In this document: in pieces, positions 12,075 through 19,559 of the stretch
Layout of the letters: the number at the start of each line of letters is the position of its first letter
Position numbering within the stretch: the first letter of the stretch is position 1
From: Synechococcus sp. CBW1108
GTDB taxonomy: Bacteria > Cyanobacteriota > Cyanobacteriia > PCC-6307 > Cyanobiaceae
DNA: 64,000 nt
NCBI RefSeq assembly: GCF_015840335.1
Contig: NZ_CP060395.1
Span: 868,001-932,000 of the forward strand
Reading direction: 5' to 3'
The notes under the pieces: generated by a model
The model's database searches: none
Told to the model about the DNA's origin: nothing
The model's input: the letters and a program-made list of their open reading frames with translations, nothing else
Program-made: the position numbers and the translations under genes

Positions 12075-12375
12075 TCAGTTACACGGCGATGGCCGCAGCG
12101 AAATCCAGGCCGAGATTGAGCAGTGGCTGAATCGGGTGTGCGACACCTTCAACATCCCCCCGAAGGATGCTGGCGCGGCAGCAGGGCGCCTCGGCTGGTC
12201 AGGTGGTGTCGCATCTGCTGCGCCCAACGTCACCCCTGCATCTGAGCTTGCTCGCCAGAGCACTCGAACCCGCCGCAGTGATCTGGGGGCGTTTCGGCCT
12301 TGACGTGCCGGTCAACCTGGGCCTCACGGCGACGGCTGGGCGACGATGCTGGAGGCAAAAGCACCGGAGGCGTGC
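12075..12375 (+). other. Intergenic stretch with decayed coding remnants
   Basis: After the PRTase-CE stop the sequence keeps protein-like composition in short pieces. One frame reads GDGRSEIQAEIEQWLNRVCD and on to about 12165. Another holds an antitoxin-like piece, annotated separately. No continuous gene joins them. The stretch looks like the residue of one or two small genes lost by deletion. Confidence 0.4.
12167..12223 (+). pseudogene. Remnant of a VapB-like ribbon-helix-helix antitoxin
   Basis: The piece LARQQGASAGQVVSHLLR matches LARRQGTTAGQVVSRLLR of the intact antitoxin encoded at 18336-18587. By hand alignment about four fifths of the bases agree over 53 positions. The N-terminal strand (MRTTLDIEDDVL in the intact copy), the C-terminal toxin-binding tail and any toxin gene are missing. 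It is therefore a fragment, probably left by deletion after a duplication or from an independent vapBC locus. Confidence 0.55.
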
Positions 12376-13281
12376 ATGGCCGTGGGACAACCATCGCCCG
12401 GCACCTTGCTGCCGGTGGCCCTGGTGCAGCTGCAGCCCGGGGCGGACCCCGCCACCAACCGGCACGCCGCCGAAGCCTGGCTGAAGCAGGCGCTGCAACC
12501 TCCGGCCGGAACCCCCAACCCGAAGCTGCTGATGCTGCCGGAGATCTGGAATGCCCCCTATGCGGCTGCCCGCTTCGCGGACTACGCCGAGCCGGTGCCG
12601 GAGCCCGGCAGCCTGCTGCTGGAGGGCCCGTCCGCGTCGCTGGCGATGGTGGCGCAGTTGGCGCGGCGCCATGGCGTGAGCGTGATCGCCGGCTCGATCC
12701 CCGAGCGCGGTGCCGACGGCCGCCTGCTGGCCAAGCACCGCAAGCTGCATCTGTTCGATGTGGATGTGCCCGGCGGCATCCGCTTCCGCGAATCCGACAG
12801 CCTCACGGGCGGCGACCGGCTGACGGTGCTGGACGGGGCCGGCGACCCGCTGGCCACCGGCCTGGCGGAACCGCCGGGACTCGGACTGCTGATCTGTTAC
12901 GACATCCGCTTTCCGGAGCTGGCCCTGCTGATGCAGCAGCAGCTGGGCGTCGCCGTGATCGCCTGCCCCGCCGCCTTCAACACCACCACGGGCCCGCGCC
13001 ACTGGCACCTGCTGATGCGCGCCCGCGCCGTGGACACCCAGTGCTTCGTGCTGGCCTGCTCCAGCGCCAGGCCCGAGGACGGCGAGGGCTATCCCAGCTA
13101 CGGCCATTCCCTGGTGGTGGATCCCTGGGGAACGGTGGTTGCCGAGGCGGGCAGCGGGGAACAGGTGCTGCATGCCCAGCTGGATCTGGAACAGCTGGCC
13201 CTGGCCCGCCGGGCAATCCCCACCAGCCAGCAGCGCCGCCGCGATCTTTATCGGCTCACGGCCCGTGGGCGCCGCTTCTGA
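12376..13281 (+). CDS. Carbon-nitrogen hydrolase, Nit2/omega-amidase type
   Basis: This nitrilase-superfamily enzyme has the Glu-Lys-Cys triad: Glu56 in LMLPEIWNAPY, Lys123 in AKHRKLHLFD and Cys174 in LLICYDIRFPE (numbered from ATG 12376). The DIRFPEL and PAAFNTTTGPRHWHLLMRARA blocks are characteristic of the Nit1/Nit2 branch. Members hydrolyse alpha-ketoglutaramate, alpha-ketosuccinamate or deaminated glutathione, which is metabolite repair linked to glutamine transamination. ATG 12346 is also in frame but adds ten atypical residues. At 301 residues, the length suits the family. The exact substrate cannot be fixed by eye. Confidence 0.88.
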   Translation: MAVGQPSPGTLLPVALVQLQPGADPATNRHAAEAWLKQALQPPAGTPNPKLLMLPEIWNAPYAAARFADYAEPVPEPGSLLLEGPSASLAMVAQLARRHGVSVIAGSIPERGADGRLLAKHRKLHLFDVDVPGGIRFRESDSLTGGDRLTVLDGAGDPLATGLAEPPGLGLLICYDIRFPELALLMQQQLGVAVIACPAAFNTTTGPRHWHLLMRARAVDTQCFVLACSSARPEDGEGYPSYGHSLVVDPWGTVVAEAGSGEQVLHAQLDLEQLALARRAIPTSQQRRRDLYRLTARGRRF

Positions 13282-13392
13282 ACGCTGGAACCGACCTGCT
13301 CTGTGGGGCATTTGGCCAGGACTGCGGTCCGGGGAGTTCAAGGTTCCGCTGGTTCCGCCTGGGTGCACCCCCCGCGGCCTGGGCTATCAGTT

Positions 13393-13623
13393 TCAGCGGC
13401 TGCCGGCGGCAGTGAGCTGATCGCGTTTGAGGTGCAGATAGAGCTGCTCGGGCTCGCGGTACTGGCGGGGCAGGCAGTGGTTGAGGATCTCCAACTTCTG
13501 CCAGCAGACCGTGCGGCGGGCCTTGTTGATCGTGACGCCATCTCGCACCAGGATGCGCATCGCCTTGCAATAGAGGGGGTACTGGGCTTCCAGTTCCCCA
13601 AGGCTCAAACCATCGCTAGCCAT
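13393..13623 (-). CDS. Small cyanobacterial protein, DUF3136-like
   Basis: A 76-residue soluble protein with the pattern LGELEAQYPLYCKAMRILVRDG, then TVCWQKLEILNHCLPRQY and a C-terminal LYLHLKRD. I recall this pattern from a small cyanobacteria-restricted family (DUF3136). It is likely all-helical, resembling a small DNA- or protein-binding fold, but no function is known to me. It is transcribed toward the amidase gene, with about 110 bases between the two ends. The family call is from memory. Confidence 0.65.
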   Translation of the reverse strand: MASDGLSLGELEAQYPLYCKAMRILVRDGVTINKARRTVCWQKLEILNHCLPRQYREPEQLYLHLKRDQLTAAGSR

Positions 13624-13957
13624 CCCATCTCCGGGAAGGGTGCTTGCCCATCCAAAGCTGGGCGAGCCTGGATCGAAGGCCGCCCTTACAAGCCTTCACA
13701 GATCTGATGCCAGCGGCCGCGTGCAGCTGCTTGCTTTGTTTGCGTCCACTGACTAATTGTCATGCTTTCCTGGTCAAGACGTCTGGCAGGGAGGCCAGCC
13801 CTCGCGGCACCAGAGGCCCCAAAATGCCTGCTGCCGTAACGAATTGACCAGTCCTAACGGGAGCTGGAGCGATCCCGGCGAGATCCCCATCTGCTGACAG
13901 AGCGGGCCCTGACAGAGGCAATCCTGCGATTCTTAAGGAATGTAAAGCAACGGCGTC
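13624..13957. other. 334-base intergenic region between divergent genes
   Basis: This region separates the DUF3136-like gene (minus strand) from the DUF4912 gene (plus strand) and must hold promoters for both. I see no open frame worth calling. A 9-base direct repeat lies at 13894-13917, and a short A/T-richer patch (TTCTTAAGGAATGTAAAG) follows just before the DUF4912 start. No convincing -35/-10 pair could be assigned. Confidence 0.4.
13894..13917 (+). repeat. Direct repeat CTGACAGAG x2, possible regulator site
   Basis: CTGACAGAG occurs at 13894-13902 and again at 13909-13917, a 15-base period, 41 bases upstream of the DUF4912 start codon. Paired direct repeats at such a place can be binding sites for a dimeric activator or repressor. 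Chance is not excluded. Confidence 0.25.
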
Positions 13958-14998
13958 ATGGCCTCTCCGTCCTCCAATCCTTCCCTTTTCACCAAGACGG
14001 TGGCCCAGCTGCGTGAGCTGGCCCGCGGCCTCGGCGTTCGGAGGTACACCCGCCTCGCCAAGGAGGAACTGGTGGAGGCACTTGCCCAGGCCGATCCCGC
14101 TGAGGCAAGCAGCGCGGTGTCTGTCTCAAAGGCCCCGAGCCAGGTGACCTTCCTGCCCCGCGACCCCCAGTGGGCCTACGTGTTCTGGTCGATCAGCACC
14201 ACCGACCGCGAGCGTGCCGCCGCCGCCGGAGCCCAACAACTGGCTCTGCGGGTGGCCGATGTCACCGGCCTGCCCCTGGGTGCCAGCCACCCCCACGCCC
14301 TGCAGGAGCTGGTGGTGCCGGCCCAGGCCACAGAGTGGTACCTGCCGGTACCGCTCAGCGATCGGGACTACCGCGTCGAGCTCGGCTACCGCCTCGGCGG
14401 CGGCGGCTGGCTGCCGCTGGCGGTGTCGTCAGTGGCGCGGGTGCCGGCCGAGGGTCCCAGTGCCGTGGTGGCGGATCTCTTTGTGCCGTTCTCGCTGGAG
14501 GGGCCGATCGGAGTGGCCAGCCAGCCCGTGGGCGGCAGTGGCGGGGTGGAGCACGAAAGGCTGTATCAGCTGGCCAGTGCCGGCAGTGCCCGCAGTCGCC
14601 GCATCGGTTCGGAGGTGCTGCATGAGCACGACTTCCTCCAGGATCAGGGCGATCTGCTCCACGCCTCGGGCGCTGGTGTGTGGGCCAGCGGCCGCAGCGA
14701 ATCGGGCAGCGGCCTGCTACGCCAGCGCTCCTTCTGGCTGGTGGCCGATGCCGAGCTGATCGTGTACGGCGCCACCGAACCGAGCGCCAGCCTTTTCATC
14801 TGCGAGGAGCAGATCCCCCTTGAGGCCGATGGCACCTTCCGGGTGCAGGTGCCCTTCCGCGATGGGCAGCAGCTCTATCCGATCCGCGCCGTCGCCGCCG
14901 ATGGCGAACAGGAACGCGCGATCCGGATGGAGTTCCAGCGCCGTACTCCCGAGGCGCGGGTGAACAGCCGGGAAGGGGCCCAGCTGGCCTGGTTCTGA
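13958..14998 (+). CDS. DUF4912-family protein with N-terminal Rho/SAP-like helix-turn-helix
   Basis: A 346-residue protein. Residues about 10-45 (TVAQLRELARGLGVRRYTRLAKEELVEAL) form a Rho-N/SAP-like motif of the kind that binds nucleic acid. Then comes the DUF4912 signature LPRDPQWAYVFWSIS and a stretch of beta-strands ending in the second DUF4912-like block (RSFWLVADAELIVYGATEPSASL). Cyanobacterial and firmicute relatives have this architecture but no established role. It is probably cytoplasmic. ATG 13958 follows a weak purine-rich stretch. Confidence 0.8.
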   Translation: MASPSSNPSLFTKTVAQLRELARGLGVRRYTRLAKEELVEALAQADPAEASSAVSVSKAPSQVTFLPRDPQWAYVFWSISTTDRERAAAAGAQQLALRVADVTGLPLGASHPHALQELVVPAQATEWYLPVPLSDRDYRVELGYRLGGGGWLPLAVSSVARVPAEGPSAVVADLFVPFSLEGPIGVASQPVGGSGGVEHERLYQLASAGSARSRRIGSEVLHEHDFLQDQGDLLHASGAGVWASGRSESGSGLLRQRSFWLVADAELIVYGATEPSASLFICEEQIPLEADGTFRVQVPFRDGQQLYPIRAVAADGEQERAIRMEFQRRTPEARVNSREGAQLAWF

Positions 14999-15094
14999 AC
15001 ATCAACCCAGGGCGGTGATTGCCCCCGTTTGGGGGCATCGCCGATGGTCCAGAAGGAAGAGACTGAGATCAATGAAAAACGGAGGTCCGTCATA

Positions 15095-15265
15095 ATGGAC
15101 TTCAACGATTGCCTGGGTCGCACCTGCCTGAAATGGAGCGCTGACGGCGAACTCACTTCTGTGGATCTGCTCCTGGTGCTGGAGCGTCTTGCCCAGGTCG
15201 ACCAAGAGGTGACGGGCCTGAGCACCGCCAGCCTCGATCGCCAGCCCTGTGCCTCGATTAGCTGA
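15095..15265 (+). CDS. Small acidic protein of unknown function (56 residues)
   Basis: The frame is open from 15029, but GGAGG at 15081-15085 lies 9 bases before ATG 15095, so I start there. The product begins MDFNDCLGRTCLKWSADGEL and continues with a likely amphipathic helix (VDLLLVLERLAQVDQEVTG). It has three Cys and no membrane segment. I do not recognise the family. It lies between the DUF4912 gene and a Nif11-like gene. Confidence 0.45.
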   Translation: MDFNDCLGRTCLKWSADGELTSVDLLLVLERLAQVDQEVTGLSTASLDRQPCASIS

Positions 15266-15365
15266 AGGCTTTCCTCCGGCAGATGCAGAACATTCCAGGT
15301 GAATACAACTGAGCCCGATCAAGGCCGCCGTTCCTAGGCTCGTATCACTCCGAGAAGGGGTTTCC

Positions 15366-15602
15366 ATGTCCACAATTGATCTGCCGGCCTCCCAGGCCGA
15401 AAATTCTTCTGCTGCAGCCCTGCACCAGCTCAAGGAGTTGCTGAAGCGCGATGCCGCGTTTGCCCAGGCTCTGGGCGCCACCGCCTCCACAGGGGCTGCG
15501 GTCAAGCTGGCCGCTGAGCACTGCATCGTTGTGACCCCCGAGGCGCTCTGGCGTCATCGCGGCACCCTGGTCAGCGGCGGCCTGCCCACCTGGCGGGGCT
15601 GA
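15366..15602 (+). CDS. Nif11-like leader-type small protein with double-glycine motif
   Basis: This 78-residue protein matches the Nif11-like pattern: a helix (LHQLKELLKRDAAFAQALGA), a middle segment AVKLAAEHCIVVTPEAL, then SGGLPTWRG at the C-terminus. In Nif11-type peptides the conserved leader ends in Gly-Gly, where a C39-type protease/transporter cuts to release a modified core. Here only LPTWRG would remain, so it is either a minimal precursor or a non-peptide-producing relative. No LanM, cyclodehydratase or C39 transporter gene is in the window. AAGGGG lies just upstream of the ATG, and a strong stem-loop follows the stop. Confidence 0.75.
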   Translation: MSTIDLPASQAENSSAAALHQLKELLKRDAAFAQALGATASTGAAVKLAAEHCIVVTPEALWRHRGTLVSGGLPTWRG

Positions 15603-15609
15603 GGAGGTT

Positions 15610-15652
15610 GGGCTGGAGCAATCGTCCCCATCCGGGGGGATCGCTCCAGCCC
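15610..15652 (+). terminator. Strong stem-loop after the Nif11-like gene
   Basis: GGGCTGGAGC (15610-15619) pairs perfectly with GCTCCAGCCC (15643-15652), and part of the inner sequence (GTCCCC against GGGGGG) can extend the stem. It starts 8 bases after the stop codon. No T-tract follows, so it may be a factor-assisted terminator or an mRNA 3'-end stabiliser. Confidence 0.5.
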
Positions 15653-15893
15653 CATCTGGGGTCATCGTGGCTGACTCCGCTCTGGAGTCCGCCATGACCC
15701 ACGGCAACCCGTCGCACCCAGCAGCTCCGGTGGAGGATCGTGACCGCTTGGGAGATGAGAGCGGCGCTCAGCGAGCCCAGGAGAGCTCAGTGTTCAACCA
15801 ACTGCAGCGCACGCGGCAATGGGAAGCCGATAGCACCCACCTGCTTAGGCCAGCGGCGTTTCACGCCTGGGGGGCCCCAGGTTGGGTAGTGAC

Positions 15894-16091
15894 TCAGTAG
15901 GGCGCCTGCTCGGCGTAGGTCTCGATCGTGCAGTCCGAGGCGGCGGTAATGCCCCCGCTGTGGCTGGTGAATCAGCTGCCGATCAGGCCGCCGCGCTCGG
16001 GCACAACCCGCAGCAGGTCTCCGCTGGTGGGATCGCTGAACTCCCAATGGGGATAGGGATGGTCGGGCTGACTAAGGGGCAAGGTGGTCAG
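15894..16091 (-). pseudogene. Epimerase-like gene fragment interrupted by an in-frame TGA
   Basis: On the minus strand, from about 16091, the frame reads TTLPLSQPDHPYPHWEFSD and then SGDLLRVVPERGGLIGS, which resembles the N-terminus of cyanobacterial aldose-1-epimerase-like proteins. A TGA at 15972-15974 interrupts it. The same frame continues with FTSHSGGITAASDC, then IETYAEQAPY and a TGA at 15894-15896. The catalytic domain, which would need over 200 more residues, is missing. I read it as a decayed gene with a large internal deletion and a nonsense codon. The tail may derive from another gene. Confidence 0.45.
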
Positions 16092-16215
16092 TGCCAATAG
16101 GAGTCGAGCCCACTTTGGCCACCAGCCATCGCCTGGATTGAAATGCTCTTTCGCCCCTTTTCGGCGCCCCAGCCACTCGTCTCGGAGAGCATTACCTTCC
16201 GCTGCCTCCCCTGCC

Positions 16216-16911
16216 ATGCGATCCTCCATACGCCGCCAGCTGCTGCACCTCGCCACCGATCTCTCGGCCCTGGCGGCGAACCCCGACGACCTGGGCCATG
16301 GCTTCGATCTGCTCACCCGCAGCTATGCCACGCCGGTGGCGGAGGCCGCCCGCGCCGCCCTGCGCCGCAACCCGGCGATCGCACCGCTGATCCGCGAGCG
16401 CTACTGGGGGCGCTGGCCCAGCCAGACGGAGCTGCTGGGGCTGCCTGCGGAGAGCCTCGGCCATGCCTACGCCAGCTGGTTCGCCGGTGCCGGCAGCCAG
16501 CCGCTGCCCGATCCGGTGCTGCAGGCCGGCAGCGATGGCGACGACACCTGGCTGCACCAACGGGTGCGCCGCACCCACGACCTCTGGCATGTGGTGTGCG
16601 GCTGCCCGCCCACGGCGGCCGGGGAAGCGGCGATGAGCGCCGTCAACGTGATGCAGCTGCGCTGGCCCGGTAGCGCCATGCTGCTGGGGGCCGATCTGCT
16701 GCACCGTTGCCTGGAAGGTCCGGCCGCCGGTGAGGTGAACGTGGGGCAGGCGGCGGCCTACGGCCTGGAGCTGGGCCGCGTCTGCGCACCGCTGCTGGCC
16801 CAGCGCTGGGAGGAGGGCTGGGATCGGCCTCTGGCCGACTGGCGGAAACAGCTGGGCATCACGGAGCTGGTGAAACTTTCCCCGTTCAGGGGGGAGATGT
16901 CTCGGGCTTGA
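16216..16911 (+). CDS. Coq4-family protein
   Basis: A 231-residue protein from ATG 16216; the longer open frame from 16084 has an atypical N-terminus. The key block is RRTHDLWHVVCGCPPTAAGE, which holds the His-Asp-x-x-His...Glu metal-binding pattern of the Coq4 family. In eukaryotes Coq4 acts in ubiquinone synthesis, where it is linked to C1 decarboxylation/hydroxylation of the ring. Cyanobacteria make plastoquinone and no ubiquinone, so the role here is open. It ends by overlapping the convergent antiporter gene by 26 bases. Confidence 0.75.
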   Translation: MRSSIRRQLLHLATDLSALAANPDDLGHGFDLLTRSYATPVAEAARAALRRNPAIAPLIRERYWGRWPSQTELLGLPAESLGHAYASWFAGAGSQPLPDPVLQAGSDGDDTWLHQRVRRTHDLWHVVCGCPPTAAGEAAMSAVNVMQLRWPGSAMLLGADLLHRCLEGPAAGEVNVGQAAAYGLELGRVCAPLLAQRWEEGWDRPLADWRKQLGITELVKLSPFRGEMSRA

Positions 16912-18217
16912 ACGGCAGCAGCTGGCGCATCAACAGCGGCTGCAGCACCAGATCTGCCAGCACCACCACGAACAGCAACGCCAACAGCTGCGCCCCCAGC
17001 GGCTCCGCCAGCTCCGGGGCGACGCCGCGCAGGTGCGGCAGCTCCTCAGTCATTGACACCGCTAAGGCCAAGGGCACTGCCGCCCTCAGCCCGCAACCGG
17101 CAACGACCAAGCGATCCCTCCAGGGGAAGCGGCCGGACGGCAGCAGCAGCGACACCGCCAAGAACCTCGCCAGCGGCACCACGATCGCCAACGCCAGCCC
17201 CAACGGCAACACCATGAGCAACGCCGCGGGCTGCACCAGCAGGCCGAGCAAAAGCAGCACCGTGATTTCAGCGGCGGTGTTCAGCGGATGCATCACCCGG
17301 CCCAGGGCCTGCTGCTCAAAGCGACCGATCCGGTAGCGGCCATTGGAGAGCAACACCCCGGCCACGAACACCGCCAGCAGCCCGCCACCCCCCAGCAGCT
17401 GGCCGAAGCCGAAGGCCACAAAGGCCAGCGCCACCGACACCAGCAGCAGCATGGGCTGAGAGCGCACCAGGGCATCGATCAGGCGCGGCGCCACGGCGCC
17501 CACGACCAGCCCGGCCAGCAGGCCGGCCAGAAGATGCAACCCCAAAGCTCCCAGGTGCTCTGGCAGGCGACTGGCCAACAGCCCATGCAGGGCCTGATGG
17601 TCGCCATGGGGCTGGGCCTGCAGCAGACCGGCCACCAACCCGAAGACCAGCAAGGTGACCACCGTGCTCACCGCCACCTCGAACTGCAGCAGATGGCTCA
17701 GGCGGCCGCGGATGGAATGGCCCAGCGCCCCCAGCAGGTCCTCGATGGAGCCGCTGTCGGTGGCCCCCAGACAGCACACCGCCAGCACAGCGGCGACCGG
17801 TGGCAAGCCACCCGCCAGCAGAGGCGCCAGTAACAACAAAGCCAGAGCCGTGATCGCCACGGTGATCAACACGCCGCCAAAGCCCAGCCGCAGCCCAGCC
17901 GCGGTCATACCGCGGATGCGGCGCAGGTCGGTCTTGAGACCGGCGTAGAAAATCAGCAGCGCCAGGCTCACCCGGTGCAGGGTTTCCACCTGCAGCGGGC
18001 CGAGGGGCTGGGCCTGGGTCAACCAGGCGGTGGGAATCGCCATGCCCAGCAGCAGCACGGCGGCCGCCCCCGGCAACCGCCAGGCCGCCGCCAGGCGATC
18101 CACGGCCAGGGCCGCCAGGTAGATCAGCCCCAGCCCCAGAAAAAACCCGCGCGGCAGCAGCGTGCCCTCCAGATGGGCGTGGGGGAGGGGCAGGGCGATC
18201 AGCAAAGGGCTCAGCAC
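16886..18217 (-). CDS. Cation/proton antiporter (CPA2-type sodium/hydrogen exchanger)
   Basis: About 443 residues from GTG 18217, which follows the start of hydrophobic sequence (LSPLLIALPLPHAHLEGTLL). The frame upstream of it overlaps the antitoxin gene antisense and looks non-coding. There are about 12 membrane helices, with an unwound region CCLGATDSGSIEDLLGALG carrying the Thr-Asp typical of cation/proton antiporters, and long Leu/Ala/Gly helices. It should exchange Na+ or K+ for H+ at the cytoplasmic or thylakoid membrane for pH and salt homeostasis. The C-terminal LLPFKPETSPP overlaps the end of the Coq4-like gene. Confidence 0.85.
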   Translation of the reverse strand: MLSPLLIALPLPHAHLEGTLLPRGFFLGLGLIYLAALAVDRLAAAWRLPGAAAVLLLGMAIPTAWLTQAQPLGPLQVETLHRVSLALLIFYAGLKTDLRRIRGMTAAGLRLGFGGVLITVAITALALLLLAPLLAGGLPPVAAVLAVCCLGATDSGSIEDLLGALGHSIRGRLSHLLQFEVAVSTVVTLLVFGLVAGLLQAQPHGDHQALHGLLASRLPEHLGALGLHLLAGLLAGLVVGAVAPRLIDALVRSQPMLLLVSVALAFVAFGFGQLLGGGGLLAVFVAGVLLSNGRYRIGRFEQQALGRVMHPLNTAAEITVLLLLGLLVQPAALLMVLPLGLALAIVVPLARFLAVSLLLPSGRFPWRDRLVVAGCGLRAAVPLALAVSMTEELPHLRGVAPELAEPLGAQLLALLFVVVLADLVLQPLLMRQLLPFKPETSPP

Positions 18218-18335
18218 CTGGGTCTGCGGCAGCAGCGGCCTAATCCTCGCTCCGGGGCAGGACTGGCCGGGCCGAGCAAACCACTCGCCGCCAGGACGCA
18301 GTGATGCGCTGATGCAGTGATGTAACCTGTCTGCT

Positions 18336-18587
18336 ATGCGCACCACGCTCGACATCGAAGACGATGTGCTGGCCGCCGCCCGGGAGCTGGCACGCCGCCA
18401 GGGCACCACGGCGGGCCAGGTGGTGTCGCGCCTGTTGCGAGCTGCGCTCAGCGGCGCACCCTCCACGGGCCAGGCTGCGGCCGAGGCACCACCCAGCGCG
18501 GCTGGATTTCGCCCCTTCCAGGCCCGGGCTGGGGTGGTGGTGACCAATGAGCAGATCGATCAGCTGCGGGATGAGGCCGGCCTCTGA
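18336..18587 (+). CDS. VapB-like antitoxin (ribbon-helix-helix)
   Basis: This 83-residue protein starts MRTTLDIEDDVLAAARELA, the beta-strand and first helix of a ribbon-helix-helix repressor, followed by RRQGTTAGQVVSRLLRAAL. The C-terminal tail (GFRPFQARAGVVVTNEQIDQ) should wrap the toxin. Its TGA (18585-18587) shares a base with the toxin ATG, the usual antitoxin-toxin order. Such pairs repress their own promoter. A degraded copy of the central part lies at 12167-12223. Confidence 0.85.
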   Translation: MRTTLDIEDDVLAAARELARRQGTTAGQVVSRLLRAALSGAPSTGQAAAEAPPSAAGFRPFQARAGVVVTNEQIDQLRDEAGL

Positions 18588-19027
18588 TGGGCCGGGCCCT
18601 GCTCGACATCAACGTGCTGATCGCCCTGCTGGATCAGGGCCATCTGCTGCATCGGCCCGCCACCCGCTGGCTGGAGGGGCAGCTCGAGCAAGGCTGGGCC
18701 ACCTGCCCGATCACCGAAAACGGCGTGGTGCGGATCATTGCCCAACCGGCTTACCCCAATGCGCAACCGGCGGCCCTGGTGGCCGCACGCCTGGCGGAGG
18801 CCTGCAGCCACTCCAGCCATATGTTCTGGCCGGAGCCGATCAGCCTGCTGCAGGAGGGATTGATCCGCTGGGAGCGGCTGCTGGGCCCGCGCCAGATCAC
18901 CGATGCCTACCTGCTGGCCCTGGCCGCCAGCCAGGGCGGCCGCTTCGCCAGCTTCGATCAGCGCATCACTCTTGAAGTGGTGCCCAGCGCCGAGGCCCAC
19001 CATCTCTGCCTGATTCCGTGCAGCTGA
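18587..19027 (+). CDS. VapC-like PIN-domain ribonuclease toxin
   Basis: A 146-residue PIN-domain protein with all four acidic positions: Asp7 (LLDINVLIAL), Glu44 (PITENGVVRI), Asp106 (RQITDAYLLALA) and Asp124 (FASFDQRITL). These coordinate Mg2+/Mn2+ for RNA cleavage; relatives cut tRNA or rRNA and stop growth when the antitoxin is lost. The TGATG junction couples translation to the antitoxin. The pair looks intact and probably functional. It belongs to the PIN branch in which TENGVVRI replaces the more common SAIT-type motif. Confidence 0.87.
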   Translation: MGRALLDINVLIALLDQGHLLHRPATRWLEGQLEQGWATCPITENGVVRIIAQPAYPNAQPAALVAARLAEACSHSSHMFWPEPISLLQEGLIRWERLLGPRQITDAYLLALAASQGGRFASFDQRITLEVVPSAEAHHLCLIPCS

Positions 19028-19086
19028 ATCGATGGGGCTGCCCGTACCGCACAGGCTGGCTATCCCTGGAATGCTGCCCTGATCCC

Positions 19087-19512
19087 ATGACCTCCCGACT
19101 GCCCCATCCCGGCCGGATCGCCCGGCTCCCCCTGATCCTGCTGGCCCTGGCCGCCGGCAGTGCCGCATCGGCAAACCCGCTCACCTGCAGCAACGCCACC
19201 CTCAAAGGCACCTACCTCTACAACGAAAGTGGCGTGCTCAACGGCAAGCCCTATGCCGAGAGCGGCCGCGAGGTCTACGACGGCCGGGGCGGCATTGTGC
19301 TGAGCTACCAGGGCTCCGATGGCTCCGGTGGGGTGGAGAAGGCCACCTACCGGGTCAGCGCCGACTGCATCGGCACGGCCACCTACCCGGACGGCCAGAA
19401 GGCCACCAGCTTCGTCAGCCCGGACGGCAGCCGCTTCGTGTACACGATCATGGCGGCGCCGGGCACCCAGCCCACGGCGCTCTCTGGCTCGGAGGTGCGG
19501 GTGGCACCCTGA
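19087..19512 (+). CDS. Exported beta-rich protein of unknown function
   Basis: From ATG 19087 the product is 141 residues with a clear signal peptide (RLPLILLALAAGSAASA) and a mature domain of short strands: LKGTYLYNESGVLNGKPYAE, YDGRGGIVLSYQGSDG, TYRVSADCIGTATYPDG, FVYTIMAAPG. The pattern of G-T-Y strands and a paired Cys (TCSN and DCIG) resembles small periplasmic lipocalin-like or allene-oxide-cyclase-like barrels in bacteria. No specific role can be read. It begins 59 bases after the toxin gene and is probably not part of the toxin-antitoxin unit. Confidence 0.7.
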   Translation: MTSRLPHPGRIARLPLILLALAAGSAASANPLTCSNATLKGTYLYNESGVLNGKPYAESGREVYDGRGGIVLSYQGSDGSGGVEKATYRVSADCIGTATYPDGQKATSFVSPDGSRFVYTIMAAPGTQPTALSGSEVRVAP

Positions 19513-19559
19513 GGGCTTAGCGTTGATAGCAATGCTTTCAACGCAAGCGGGCACCAGCG

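Noticed and set aside
15667-15900. A 77-codon plus-strand frame after the Nif11-like terminator
   Set aside because: Polar, low-information sequence with no ribosome site; its end overlaps the better-supported minus-strand fragment.
15972-15974. In-frame TGA read as selenocysteine
   Set aside because: No SECIS-like hairpin or selenoprotein family; the gene body is truncated, so decay is simpler.
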